Below, in pieces: positions 1 through 10,931 of a stretch of 64,000 nucleotides of DNA (the stretch's first letter is position 1; the number at the start of each line of letters is the position of its first letter). Both the position numbers and the translations under genes were made by a program. The stretch is taken from positions 956,829 through 1,020,828 of the forward strand of contig NC_018261.1 of assembly GCF_000227135.1 (NCBI RefSeq). Direction: 5' to 3'. This DNA comes from Leishmania donovani (taxonomy: Eukaryota > Euglenozoa > Kinetoplastea > Trypanosomatida > Trypanosomatidae). The notes under the pieces were generated by a model. It saw only the letters and a list, made by a program, of their open reading frames with translations, had not been told where the DNA came from and made no database searches.

Positions 1-370
1 CAGAGAAAATACACAGACGCACCTGCGCCCTGGGGTCTGCAGGACGCACTCAACAATTGCCCATGCTAAGCCACCCCACCACCACCACCACCAGCGTAAG
101 ACGCGCACAAAAAGGGGAACACCGAAGAAAGCACCTCAGTCTTATGCGTGTTTGCATCTCGAGTGGTAATCGCGTTCTTCCGATGGTGCACATTTCTGCT
201 GTTGCTGTTGCTTGCCTGCTTTGCCTCTTGTGCTTCGCCTTTTTCGTTTCTTTCCACCGCCATTACGTGCGTACACCTCACTCTCAAGCACAAGCGGCCG
301 ACGAGCTCGTGCTCACCTCTTCCCCGCGCGTAAAGCACAGAGCATACAAGATAGGCAGAGAGAATAAGAC
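1..370. other. Region downstream of the GBF-like gene (3' UTR / intergenic)
   Basis: No credible coding frame. On the minus (sense) strand this follows the stop codon of the Sec7 gene and probably belongs to its 3' UTR. It contains a short CAC/ACC trinucleotide run near 70-95. Short frames on both strands have no recognisable protein character. Confidence 0.6.
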
Positions 371-3300
371 TCAACCAGCTGGAGCAGCAGCGTCCGGTGC
401 GATAGCAGCCTCAGCACCAGCCTCTATCCGCACAAGGCCAGCCTGGACCATAAAATCAACCAGCGGTGCCGAGAACGAAAAAGGCTGCAAGAAGCGCACA
501 ATCGCGGCCCAGAAAGCAGCCGCGTGCTGCTGCTGGGTACCGGCGACACTGCCCACTGTCGACGACGACGAGCACTGCCAAGTGGAGGCGACCACGTAGA
601 TCATATTCTTTACCGTCTCCTCCACCGCCTCCTGCACCAGCATCGCATCGTCATGGGAGGTGCTACCGCCGCCCATGCCATGCCCGGCAGCATCCTCTAT
701 GACCGGGTAAGCACTGTGCACCGCGTACAAGGTGCCCAGAACCCGCCTCCACAACGACAGCAGCAAATCCGGCTGCGTCGTTAGCGCGGCCGTGTACCGC
801 AGCAGGACCTTGGGCACCAAGCTCAGTAATCGGCACTTCACCTCCGTGAACACAAGCGTCGGCGGTGCAGATCGCCGAGACAGAGCGGAGGCGCCGACCA
901 CAGAAGCCATCGACTCACCCTGCCCGTTCCGCTCCGGCGACACCGGCGACACGAGTGAGTTGACGAGACTGCCGAGAACGCTTCGGCTGAAGCTCGCGGC
1001 GGCGCCGCTGTTTTCGCCCAAGGCGGCCTTTCTCGCGCCGGCCCACTGCAGACCAGTCTGCAATCGCGCCTTCGGTGCGCACAGACGCTCTGTCAGAGGG
1101 ATGAGGATGTCCTCATACACAGCCATAACCGCAGAGGAGGGAAGATCGTGTGCTTCTGAATCCAGCAAAGCACGCTGCAGGCACAAGATTGCCTCGCTGC
1201 CATCACGCGCATCGGAGCTGCAGAGGGCCAGCGCGCCAAGACTTCGAAGCACAAACACCCAAAGGCTGCACCACTCGCCCCTTTCCGCGCCAGCTCCACC
1301 GGCGGCCGTGCCGGCGTTGTCCAGGAGCACGTTGCGCCCACAAAGGCCCAGCACCTCCGCCACGCTGGCACCGCTTGGAAGGGATGTGGTGGCCACCGCC
1401 CCGCACTTCGCTTTCGTGAGCGCCTCATTGCTCTCTGGTGTGTCGCCGACCGCCGTGCTCGACCCTGCGGCGCGGCTGTGTCGCATCCACACGCTAAACG
1501 ACAGGCAGAGCGACACAATACTCTCCGTGTCGTCCGAGACGCTGTAGCGGCGTTGCTGCACCACATGCAAAAGGAGGGAGCCAATCTGGCGCTGTACCAC
1601 GACATCAGAGACGGCGGCGGCGTGTACCGCGAAGGGTGCAAGGAGAACAAGTACTTCGCTGCCAGAGGCCCACGGCTGCATTGCGTCCCTTTCCTTCTCG
1701 CCTGGGCCAGCGCCCTTCTCAGCCTCATCCAGAACAACGACTTGGTCGTAGAGAAACGCTGCGACGGGGCGAGCCACGACGAAGGCGAAGGTCGAAGGAG
1801 CGGCACGCATCCAGCATGCCCATAGCTGCTCCATAGCGACGGCGCCGTGCTGGCCGCGCCAGTGAACCGCCATGAGCTGCAGCGACGCGCACACAACGCG
1901 ATTGCCAAGGGTGCACCAGTACGCCCGCACACCGTCGCTCGCGCGGGTATCGTGCAGATACACGTCCACCTCCCGCAGCAGCCGGCTAACGCGGGTGGTG
2001 AGCGAGGCAAAGTGCGCGGGTTGAAGCACCGCCGTTGTTGCGGCGCCACCCACAACTGCGCAGATGAAAGCGAGTTCGTACGAGGCGGCGTAGGCGGAGG
2101 CCTCGTCCAGGCCGCTAGGGTGCCCATTTCCTTTCTTGCCCTCCCCTTCTGCTGGGGCTGAGTTGACGCCGTTGCCGCTGCTGCCGGCGATATCTTCCTC
2201 AATGCTAGAAACGGCAGAGAGACTGCACAAACACCGCTGGGCAGCGTTCGGATCAGCTGACACTCGCTGCAGAATCGACAAAAGCCGACGCATATTTGGG
2301 ATGCAGCTGCCTATTCGACCGAGTGCATCTCGCAGCTCAGACAGCTGGACCGTCGACACCTGCAGCGCCCCGCTACCCCCAAACAGAGAAGAGAACCAGC
2401 CGCGCTCACTCGCCGCTTTCTGCTCCGCGGCAATGTCCCCAGCAGCGGAGGCTGCCGAGAGTGGTGCAAAGACGTTGGCGTAGATGCCGGGGTCCTGCAG
2501 AAGCACGTGAAGGGGCTCTGTCGGCGCCGACACCGACCGCTGCGCTGCCCTGCTGTCCGACGCCTCAGCGTCGCCATCATCAGCCCCACGCGGTTTCGGC
2601 CTGCCCCTCGCCGCCGCTTGCGCAGGTTCGGCAAACAGCCCCACCAACTGCATGTCCAGTATCAAGCGCGACAGCGGCAGCCAGCTGTCCTCGAGGCTGC
2701 TGTAGATGTCCACGAGCAGCGCAAAGATCTCGCGCATGCACAACAGCTTCGGCACACTGCGGTACAGGGCGCGCACCTCTTCCTCGGCGTTCGTCAAGTC
2801 GCTCATCACGACATACTTTAGCAGCCCCATAAAGCACTGGTCGGCCACCACGGGTAAAGAAAGTGCGTGGGCAGCACGCGCCAGCAGGCAGACGCCGCGC
2901 AGGCTCGATTGCAGAATAGCCATCTCAGCCGGCAACTGCTGCTCCGCCTCCTCGACGGCGCGCGCGATGGTGTCACCGGTAGCCACAATCGACAACGACA
3001 CCTCGTCCACGGCGGACGCCAACATGCCATCGAACACGAGCAGACTGCGCTTCCAGAGAGACTGAAAGAGAAGCAGGTCGAAGATCTGCAGGACGCCACT
3101 CTCGGGGTCACGCATACGCGCCGTTGCGACTGTCGAACCCGCCGTGGCGGCGGCGGTCGCAGCGCCGAGCTCGTGAGACGATATGGTCGTCAGCGCCTTC
3201 ACCGCCTCCGCCTTCTCGACCTCTGCCGCTGCGCTCAGCGCGTGATGCACAAAGTTCAAGCACGGCTGCATTTCCAGCCTCCACGTCGTATCGTTCGCGA

Positions 3301-5989
3301 AGCCGCGGTCCATCATCTCGGCCATCACCACCTCGTGCTGACGAACGTCGTCGTAGATGCTGCCGAGGTAGGCCGCGGGGATGTCCTTGCCGTCGTCGAT
3401 GCCGCGGTTCATCTTCACAAAGTCCTCCCTCTTCATCTGCTGCGCCACCTTGCCGGAGTGCTGATCCGTGTTGAGCATAATGATGGCAAAAGAGAGGACA
3501 AAGGCGCCCGAGTCGCTGTGGAAGGGGTTGAGCGTCTCGTCCTTGACCAAAGTGCCGTCCTCGCGGTAGGTCACATTCTGCTGGTACCAGTGCTTCGCGA
3601 AGGACTCCATCACTCGGTCAATCTTCTGCGACTCACCGGGCAGACAGAGGAGGAACACCATTTCGCGAATCGAATCTAGCAGCGGCTTATTGTGGAACTC
3701 AAACTGGTGAATGAATCCGTCGAGCTGCTCCTCGAAGAACCGAACAGAGAAGAGAGCAGCCGGTCTCGTTGCATCCTCGGCAGCGGCGACGTCCTCTGGC
3801 TGGTTGCGGCCCTGCTCACCAATGTAGTCCCCAAGCACACGCTTGTTCAGCACAATGCTGAGACGGTATAGGGCCTCGCCGAGCTCCCGCCCGCCTGCCG
3901 GCTCTGCAAGCACAAGCTTTGTACAGTGCTTCAAGGAGGTCTCCTCCTCCGCGCCGGCAGGCACGCGAATGGCGTGCTCGAGCAGGAACGGGATGCCTTT
4001 CTTTATCGGTGAGTCCTCGAAGAGCGATGCAAAGTAGTTCAGCTTGTCCTTCTCCTTCTGCGCATGCTGGATGAGGCGCTGCAATTCCGCGAGGGACGTC
4101 GAGGGGCTTCCGGTGCAGATGGTGGTATCTGACTCGGCGGCAGTCGACGGCAATGCACCTGACGCGATGGCCCGGATCGCGATGCCGGACACCATGTTCG
4201 TCGTCGCATCCAGCGCCGTGCGTTGGGTGCTGCGCGGCAGACGCCGCGCCGCCATGCTCCGTTGGCGCCTGTCTCTGCGGTAATCCACAGCAGCAGCAGC
4301 CCTCTGGCGTCGTTGGGCGGCGGCCTTGCGGTCTCCTGCCATGCCGCTCCGCCGCTGTGACCACGCCACTGTCGCCACCTCCTCTGGGTCGCCGTGAAAG
4401 ACGGGGTAGACGTGGTTTGCCAGGACCTGGTAAAGCTGCGGCAGCAGCGAGGCGTACCGCCACGAAAGGTCGTAGTGGATAAAGCAGAAGCTGCCAAAGC
4501 GCGGGTCGCTGCAAAACTCCGCCAAGCTCTCCAGAAGGATGTCGCGCCGCTCCTGCTTCCTCTGCAGCTGCTGCGCAGAGAGTCGGCCAGAGTTGCCGTG
4601 GCCGGAGGAAGCAGTGCTGACAGGACTGGCCGGAGGCCTGGACGCGACTGGAGAACCGCTACGGCCCACCGGCGAACCCGGCTGGACAGCGCTGGCGTCG
4701 GCAAGCTCGTTTGCGAGCGCCTCTAGCGGGTTGAGGTGCAGCACGCGGATGAAGTTGTATATCTGTGGGATCAAGTGCACCGAGGAGCCCTGCATGACGA
4801 GGTGGACCGTGCGCAGCGTTTGGGCAAGAACAATGGTGCGCATAGTGCCAACGCCGGCGATCAAGAGCGCGCGGCACAGCTGGTTCTGCACTGTGTCCAG
4901 CAGCGGCGCAAACAAGGGCTTGCTGAGGGAGCACCGAAGCAGCAGCAGACAATCCTGCGCGAGTGCAAGTCCCTCCAGTTGAATCAGCGTGATCGTGTTC
5001 TCCAAAGGTGAGGTCTTGTCGTCACCGCTTCCACCGCTCGCTGAAGTGCCTGCCAATCCCTCGCTGCCGCCAAACGCCACCGTCGACGCGACCTCGTGGC
5101 CGTCGTTGTCGAAGCAGGCGATGTCGCCGCTGATAAGGCGGCTTATGAACCGCAGCACCGTCACACCTGCCGCCACCAACGCCCCGCGCGCGTCCTCGTC
5201 GGCTGGCAGATGCAGCAACCGGCGGAACAACGTCATGACGATGAGTCGCATGCTCTTCTCCACGGTGCGCTTCAGTAGTTGACTTGCCTCGGGGTGCGTG
5301 GCCAGCACCATCATGCGGCCAAGTGCCCGCACGTGCACGCCGCCGTCGGCCATCACCGCTGCGGGGTGATTCAGAGCAGCGACATAGACGCTAAAGATGC
5401 GAGAGAGCAGCACCTCATGCGAGGCGCTATCGTGCACCTCAGCACGCGTTTCGGAGGCGGCCTCGATCGCGGCGTACACGCCGTACATTGACACGAATGC
5501 GCAGGGCAAGTCCAACATGTCGACCAAAGCGGTGAGGGCGACGCCGGTGACAACTGCCGAGGTGTTAGGGCTGCGACACACGTTTGCGAAGGCGCTCAGA
5601 ATTGCCACCTCACTCACCTCGCCGTGCTTCGAGTAGCTATCCGGTAGAGCCAATGGCACGAGATCCGGTAGTGCCTCGGTGGAGCAGGCGCAGGCAGGAT
5701 TACTTTTCCCCTGCGGAGAGGGGTGCACCGAGGACGAAGACGAAGTGCGGCCGGGCACGGGCACAGCCCCGGCGAAGAGACGCCGCTGCAGGTCAAGCAG
5801 TTCCTGAGCAACTGCGTACTCGCTAGCTTCCTTCTCCTTTAGCGGACTGCTGCGATAATTGAGCCGGTTGCTCGTGCGCATTGCAAGCAAGGTGTTATCG
5901 ACATGGATAAGCACCATCTGTCTGTCTGTCTCCCCGCTGTCGTTCAGAGATTCATGCGCATCGCATGCCGACGCGCATAGCGACGCCAT
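371..5989 (-). CDS. Large Sec7-domain ARF guanine-nucleotide exchange factor, GBF1/Gea/GNOM-like
   Basis: Predicted 1872 aa. The Sec7 domain lies at about residues 650-890 and contains the catalytic-finger motif LPGESQKIDR, with the Glu at about residue 786. It is followed by IIMLNTDQHS and the MNRGIDDGKDIP loop, both diagnostic of Sec7 ARF exchange factors. Upstream, HYDLSW near residue 507 sits where the HUS box of large ARF-GEFs is expected. Family knowledge: such proteins load GTP on ARF at Golgi or ERGIC-type membranes to recruit coats. Total length and the early position of Sec7 fit the GBF class better than the BIG class (inference). The first in-frame ATG is at 5989; the frame stays open to 6133 but has no earlier ATG and runs through a pyrimidine tract with a candidate splice AG near 6099. 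The C-terminal half is helical with Gly/Ser/Ala-rich linkers. Confidence 0.9.
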   Translation of the reverse strand: MASLCASACDAHESLNDSGETDRQMVLIHVDNTLLAMRTSNRLNYRSSPLKEKEASEYAVAQELLDLQRRLFAGAVPVPGRTSSSSSVHPSPQGKSNPACACSTEALPDLVPLALPDSYSKHGEVSEVAILSAFANVCRSPNTSAVVTGVALTALVDMLDLPCAFVSMYGVYAAIEAASETRAEVHDSASHEVLLSRIFSVYVAALNHPAAVMADGGVHVRALGRMMVLATHPEASQLLKRTVEKSMRLIVMTLFRRLLHLPADEDARGALVAAGVTVLRFISRLISGDIACFDNDGHEVASTVAFGGSEGLAGTSASGGSGDDKTSPLENTITLIQLEGLALAQDCLLLLRCSLSKPLFAPLLDTVQNQLCRALLIAGVGTMRTIVLAQTLRTVHLVMQGSSVHLIPQIYNFIRVLHLNPLEALANELADASAVQPGSPVGRSGSPVASRPPASPVSTASSGHGNSGRLSAQQLQRKQERRDILLESLAEFCSDPRFGSFCFIHYDLSWRYASLLPQLYQVLANHVYPVFHGDPEEVATVAWSQRRSGMAGDRKAAAQRRQRAAAAVDYRRDRRQRSMAARRLPRSTQRTALDATTNMVSGIAIRAIASGALPSTAAESDTTICTGSPSTSLAELQRLIQHAQKEKDKLNYFASLFEDSPIKKGIPFLLEHAIRVPAGAEEETSLKHCTKLVLAEPAGGRELGEALYRLSIVLNKRVLGDYIGEQGRNQPEDVAAAEDATRPAALFSVRFFEEQLDGFIHQFEFHNKPLLDSIREMVFLLCLPGESQKIDRVMESFAKHWYQQNVTYREDGTLVKDETLNPFHSDSGAFVLSFAIIMLNTDQHSGKVAQQMKREDFVKMNRGIDDGKDIPAAYLGSIYDDVRQHEVVMAEMMDRGFANDTTWRLEMQPCLNFVHHALSAAAEVEKAEAVKALTTISSHELGAATAAATAGSTVATARMRDPESGVLQIFDLLLFQSLWKRSLLVFDGMLASAVDEVSLSIVATGDTIARAVEEAEQQLPAEMAILQSSLRGVCLLARAAHALSLPVVADQCFMGLLKYVVMSDLTNAEEEVRALYRSVPKLLCMREIFALLVDIYSSLEDSWLPLSRLILDMQLVGLFAEPAQAAARGRPKPRGADDGDAEASDSRAAQRSVSAPTEPLHVLLQDPGIYANVFAPLSAASAAGDIAAEQKAASERGWFSSLFGGSGALQVSTVQLSELRDALGRIGSCIPNMRRLLSILQRVSADPNAAQRCLCSLSAVSSIEEDIAGSSGNGVNSAPAEGEGKKGNGHPSGLDEASAYAASYELAFICAVVGGAATTAVLQPAHFASLTTRVSRLLREVDVYLHDTRASDGVRAYWCTLGNRVVCASLQLMAVHWRGQHGAVAMEQLWACWMRAAPSTFAFVVARPVAAFLYDQVVVLDEAEKGAGPGEKERDAMQPWASGSEVLVLLAPFAVHAAAVSDVVVQRQIGSLLLHVVQQRRYSVSDDTESIVSLCLSFSVWMRHSRAAGSSTAVGDTPESNEALTKAKCGAVATTSLPSGASVAEVLGLCGRNVLLDNAGTAAGGAGAERGEWCSLWVFVLRSLGALALCSSDARDGSEAILCLQRALLDSEAHDLPSSAVMAVYEDILIPLTERLCAPKARLQTGLQWAGARKAALGENSGAAASFSRSVLGSLVNSLVSPVSPERNGQGESMASVVGASALSRRSAPPTLVFTEVKCRLLSLVPKVLLRYTAALTTQPDLLLSLWRRVLGTLYAVHSAYPVIEDAAGHGMGGGSTSHDDAMLVQEAVEETVKNMIYVVASTWQCSSSSTVGSVAGTQQQHAAAFWAAIVRFLQPFSFSAPLVDFMVQAGLVRIEAGAEAAIAPDAAAPAG

Positions 5990-6591
5990 CCTCTCGCTGC
6001 TGGTGATACTGCGGCGTCTTGTAAAGGGAGCTAAAAGCAGGAGACGTGCTACGTGGAAAAAGACTACGACACGTAAAGAAACGGAGGCACTTGAAAGCCT
6101 AGGAGGGACGACGCAAGAGGGAAGAGGGTGCACCTCTTTTTTTGTCGCTAATGACTAGAGAGATCTGTGTATGTGTGTGTCTGTAGAGGGGGATGTTGTA
6201 CCTCCGACCGCTTCTTGAACGGACTGGCACGGCTACAGTCGGCGGTGGCGAGAGGAAACGAAAAAAAGCTGCTCCACGCGCGCGCGCACAGGGCTAACAG
6301 AATGGAGCACTACGCCGCGCGGTGTAAAATGCAAAGGGCAACACAGCACGCAGCATTCAAGGAGAATTCAAACGAACGCGCGACAACAAAAAAGGCAACA
6401 CGGGCTCCCTCAAGCGATACGGCGCAGCAAGACCATCGATGTGGCCGTTGGGGGGTGCAGGGTAGAATGACGGAAGAAAGGCACCCAGAGAGAGCGAAGC
6501 AAGAGTAGAAGAGCAAGGAAACAGCAGCCTAATCAGCAAACTGGTGCGATTATTGCTTTTCATTTTTTTTTCTAACGCGGAGATGCCTGAA
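5990..6591. other. 5' flank of the GBF-like gene, with candidate trans-splice signals
   Basis: No gene. On the minus strand, pyrimidine-rich stretches between about 6020 and 6130 precede the ATG at 5989. A candidate acceptor AG is at 6099-6100, though several later AGs are also possible. The rest is purine-rich on the plus strand, without features. Confidence 0.5.
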
Positions 6592-7130
6592 CCTAGATGA
6601 CGGGGGGGGGACCCCTCACAGTGCGTGGTATCACAGGGTCCGGTACACCCCTGCGCGGTGGGCAAGCCGAGCGGCCACCCTCTATTCCTGGCAATGCCCA
6701 ACCAGTTTATGGTGGTGTCAGAGTCGGGCGCCTACGACGCGGGCATGCCAGAGCAATGCATCGCTGCTGGTGTCGGCGGTGAGGTCCTGGACGGCGTGGC
6801 GTCGGAGCGACCTGCGTCAGTACGCACAGCTTGTGCGATCCCTATGAGGACGCAGGGTGTCGGCGCGACTGGAAACGCATCCCGCCCCCCGCCCCTCACG
6901 CTGCCCACTGGTGTGGTGGGGGGAGCCCGAGCCACCTCGCGAGGGATGCACCAGAGGTGGGGACCTGCATGATGGGGCGGGTAGAGTTTGAGGCGACGAG
7001 CAGAGCGGGGGGGGCGGGTGGAGGTTGTGGTGGGGGGTGGCCGTGCTCTCGCATGGCTGAGCTGGCCCATCGATGCAACACATGTTTCTAGGGATGCTTC
7101 GCACTGCGCGATGGGGGGGCTGTGACGGAC
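6592..7130 (+). mobile_element. SIDER2-like retroposon copy A (5' signature end plus body)
   Basis: Reads 5' to 3' on the plus strand, opposite to the genes. It begins with a signature-like block (CCTAGATGACGG, a G-run, then GTGCGTGGTATCACAGGGTC). From about 6602 to 7070 it matches, almost base for base, the reverse complement of 22410-21940; I saw only about three differences, two of them single-base changes plus a G-run length difference. Similarity fades past about 7085 and the A-tail seen in the other copy is not evident, so this copy looks 3' degenerate. The SIDER assignment is from remembered family features (short Leishmania retroposons about 0.5-0.7 kb with a 79-bp ingi-type signature), not a database hit. 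Confidence 0.7.
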
Positions 7131-8450
7131 CAGGGAAAGAATATGGTTTAGCTGATGTTGTTGTGCAGAATGAACACGCTGAACATCTATGTAAGAAAAG
7201 GGGCGTTCTTGCCTTTGTTGTCAGCAACCGAAAGCAAGCCACTGTAGGCATAAAACATATTGTGAAGAGAGAAAAACGCCGTGAAGCACCTTCTCGGCGA
7301 CCATGCGCTTGCGATCCAGCATTGTGCAATACCGGAGCACGTGACGATCATCATCGTGCGCGCTCTCTGGCCCTACTCTCCCTAACCATACTGCTCAGAA
7401 AAAGTACAGTCGAGCAATCTGAAGGGAATGCCTGACGAGCAGAGTTGCCTCGCCGCGTGTTGCTTCATTGCCAGCGTCTCCTTTTTTTTTTTCGCCGCCC
7501 TCTAAGACTGAGGGAGCAGCACCTTATATCGCACTTGTCGATTGCTAAAGAGCATCCCCTCCTCCGCGTGAACGCCTTGTGTAATATCCGGGAAAAAACA
7601 AACGACAAGGCATCCCAAGTTGTGCCTCCGTCGCCGCAGGTGTGCGCATGTATGCGGACGGAGAAGGAAACGGCGCAACATGAACAACAGACGAAAAGGG
7701 GGATGAGGCGTCACCCAAAGCCGCCACGAGAGAAAATGCGAGGAAACACACACATACCACATAGCACAAGTGATAAACAGCAGTCCATCGTATATATAAA
7801 AACAAGAATACATGTATACATACATAGATTCGTTCTTCTTCAAGAAAAAAAAAGAAGAGCGCATCCGTCGGCATGCACATCCGCCTCACGCATGCTCGTG
7901 CTCACGTCTGGCTTGCACGACACACCAACGCCCCGGAGTCGACGTTTTTTGTTGGAGGGGGGGGGGGGTTACGCGGCACGCACACGCAATACCCTTTCGT
8001 CTCGCAAATATATAGGGGCGCGAAGCATCCAACTTTCCCGCTCCCTTCCTGCCTAACGGATGAGTTTCGACAACATGATTCAGCAAAAACAACTAGATGT
8101 GTCGCAAGAGAGAAGAGCGAGCCCAGCCGCAAGTAAGCAAGCACGGAAACCGGAAGAGCTCTCTGAGTCGTCGCACGTTTCCGCGACACAATCGGTGAAA
8201 TATAATTGCAAAAAAAAAAAAACTGGAAACGCAATGCAAGCAGAAAATCGATCGAGAGAGAGCGAGAGGAAACGAAGAGCAGTGCGGAAGAAGAGGGAGG
8301 AAATGATTCGGTTGCTGCAAAACGCAGTCGCGCTGCAGCACTTCAGAAACAACGCTACATTTCTTTCAACGCGCTTCATCTCCCTCCAAAAGCCAAGCCC
8401 GTACCGAAGTACAACAACAGTTCCTCCAGCGCTACCGCGCCACGGCTGCG
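7131..8450. other. Intergenic, no gene
   Basis: Contains homopolymer runs (T at about 7484-7493, G at about 7958-7968, A at about 8209-8221), AT-rich patches around 7780-7860, and no supportable coding frame on either strand. Probably 3' UTR of the GTPase gene at 10932-13559, or untranslated spacer. Confidence 0.5.
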
Positions 8451-8489
8451 CCCTCGTCGTCAAGGGCGAGCCGCCCTGCCGTTGCATCG

Positions 8490-9690
8490 GGGCGCGTGCC
8501 TAATGACCTCTCCCTCTCCTTCCTCGCCCCTTCCTCGCATGCGTGCCGTGTCATCGGCGCCACGCGGGCCCGGGTGTGGACGACACGGCGTCATCCACGC
8601 GGGCCGCGCCCACGCTCCGGCTCGAGGGCAGGAAGCGGCGGCGTCTGCCGTGCGGGCAGCAGGGGATGTTCTTCTATGTGCGTGCCGGGTGGGCTCAAGG
8701 AGGACGCTGCCCAGACTCAGCCCAGGGCCCTCCGAGACCCTGCGCANNNNNNNNNNNNNNNNNNNNNNNNNNNNNNNNNNNNNNNNNNNNNNNNNNNNNN
8801 NNNNNNNNNNNNNNNNNNNNNNNNNNNNNNNNNNNNNNNNNNNNNNNNNNNNNNNNNNNNNNNNNNNNNNNNNNNNNNNNNNNNNNNNNNNNNNNNNNNN
8901 NNNNNNNNNNNNNNNNNNNNNNNNNNNNNNNNNNNNNNNNNNNNNNNNNNNNNNNNNNNNNNNNNNNNNNNNNNNNNNNNNNNNNNNNNNNNNNNNNNNN
9001 NNNNNNNNNNNNNNNNNNNNNNNNNNNNNNNNNNNNNNNNNNNNNNNNNNNNNNNNNNNNNNNNNNNNNNNNNNNNNNNNNNNNNNNNNNNNNNNNNNNN
9101 NNNNNNNNNNNNNNNNNNNNNNNNNNNNNNNNNNNNNNNNNNNNNNNNNNNNNNNNNNNNNNNNNNNNNNNNNNNNNNNNNNNNNNNNNNNNNNNNNNNN
9201 NNNNNNNNNNNNNNNNNNNNNCACGCTGCTGTTAGTCGGGGGCAGCAAAGGGCACCCCACCTGGTCCTCGACCCGCACCTCTTTCACAGGCGTGGCTGCG
9301 TCAAGCGGAAGGGGCCACCCCAAGAGCCCCGCCGATACGCATGCGCCCGCGCACACAGAGCGCTCACAGCCCGCCGTTCCCAGGTCAGGGGACGGAGGAT
9401 GTGGGGAGCAGCGATATACACACGACGGCGGAGGCCCGTGCAGCGCGAGTGAGGTGCGTGCAATGGCATCCCTGCGCGCAACACCATTGCGTGAAACGCG
9501 GTCTGCCTCGAGCGTCGGACGATCCGCGGATCTCGCGCGGCGCACCGGTGGCAGTGCCATTTCAAACCTGCCCGCCGACACCAAGCGTCTGCAAACGTAC
9601 CCGAGGGCACGCCGCAGGCTCTTTTCTTTCCCAGAGAGTGGGTGCTGGGCCCTGATACCATGCACCGAGGTGTCTTCTCATGGGAGAGGA
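8490..9690 (-). mobile_element. SIDER-like copy B (or two copies), interrupted by an assembly gap
   Basis: At 9634-9690 the minus strand reads CACCTCGGTGCATGGTATC, then GGGCCCAGCACCCACTCTCT. This is the same signature seen in the other elements, and it places the 5' end near 9690 with the element reading in the gene sense. The flanks of the gap (8490-8746 and 9222-9690) are far more GC-rich than the surrounding spacer, consistent with one or two retroposon bodies. The left boundary is uncertain and no A-tail was recognised. Confidence 0.5.
8747..9221. other. Assembly gap (475 Ns)
   Basis: Run of N. It lies inside or between SIDER-like sequence, so failure to assemble a dispersed repeat is the likely cause. 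The stated length may not be real. Confidence 0.95.
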
Positions 9691-10931
9691 GCGCGCCATA
9701 AAGCATAATAATAAAAGAGAATAAGATACACTGGACGACAAGAAAGCAGAGGGGTGGGTCATCCGCAGCCACTCTTCCATCGTAGAAGGCCAGCACAAGT
9801 GACCCGTCGTTTTCTTTCCGTTCTCGGCTTGGTGAAACAACAAAGGTGAACGAGAGAAGGGCAGCGCATGACAGAAGGGAGATTCAGTTAAATCACAGCA
9901 GCGGTGGTGAGTACCAGCCTCCCATCTCCTCATTGGCTTTCTCCGTTTCGTGTATGCGTGGGTGCAAGTCGGACGACAGCCGCGGCGCGTTCCTGTATGG
10001 CCGAACGCGCAGCAACACTTCATCATGTAGGTGTGCGCGGGAGCCGGCGGAAGCACACCCGCTCGACTGGGTTCGCATGCTCCCACCACACTTTCGACGC
10101 TCGCGCACGCAGAGACACACGGCATAGAAAAAAAAAACGAGGAAAGAAAAAAGGAAGCACAAAGAGAGCACGCACAGAGAAGATCACACCCTTCTACACA
10201 GTCACCGCTAACTCGCCCCCACGTTTCCTCGCCCACGCGCATACCCTTCCTCTCCCAGGACGCCCGCTGCGGCAGCAGCACTGCCGGCAGGGTCCACAGT
10301 GGAAGGTGCAACTGGAGAGACAGAAACGAAGATAAAAAGGGGGGGGGGTAACTGTCAGAATAAAAAGGGTGAAGAGGCAGAGGAGCATCTGCGGAGGGTT
10401 CAGGAGCTGGGTGGCCGACTGAAGAAGAGTGCAAACGACAAGAACAGCAAAGCGGGGCACAACCGTAAACTAGGTGCAGCCCGTTGCGCCTGCTGGCCGT
10501 TCGTCATGTCTCTTTCCGTGCAAAACGGGTCTGCGGGAATACGCGCGCGAGCCGGCAGGCATGCAGAAGAGAATTGAGGAGGTGAAAAGAAGAGCAACAA
10601 AGGGAGGGAGGGAGGGGGGGGGGGGCGAAGAGGCGGCAGTGTCAGCCCTTGCTGAGGCAGTCGCACACAGTATCTCCACCTGCAGTACGAAACGCCACCA
10701 CTCTGCTCAACTTTCGCTGTAGGAGGGGAGTTTTAGTGCAACGCGCGCTGCGCCACTAACCCCTCCAGCTGCCTCTCTCTCTGCCGCTTCTCCAGCATCT
10801 CGGCACAAGCACCCCGCGCCCCTGCGATCACACACACGCACACACCTACTCGCACGCATTCTCCTCTCCGTGAAGAGTCACCGGGTATTTGCCGTCTAGC
10901 CGCCAATTTCTACATCAGCCTCTATCTCTGT
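9691..10931. other. 3' flank of the GTPase gene, no gene
   Basis: No coding frame of note. It contains purine-rich plus-strand stretches and a G-run at about 10611-10625. On the sense strand it follows the GTPase stop codon, so it is likely the proximal 3' UTR. Confidence 0.5.

Noticed and set aside
1093..2202. 369-codon minus-strand frame overlapping the GBF-like gene in another frame
   Set aside because: Arg/Ala/Pro/Ser-rich shadow of the true Sec7 gene, typical of GC-rich trypanosomatid coding DNA.
6592..7130. Open frames of about 115 codons inside SIDER copies A and C, nearly identical in both
   Set aside because: Conservation is explained by recent common origin of the repeats; SIDERs are non-coding and the frames lack protein character.
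8206..9708. Long open frames on both strands spanning the first N gap
   Set aside because: Their length comes from the N run being read as open; the flanking translation is GC-rich retroposon sequence without protein features.
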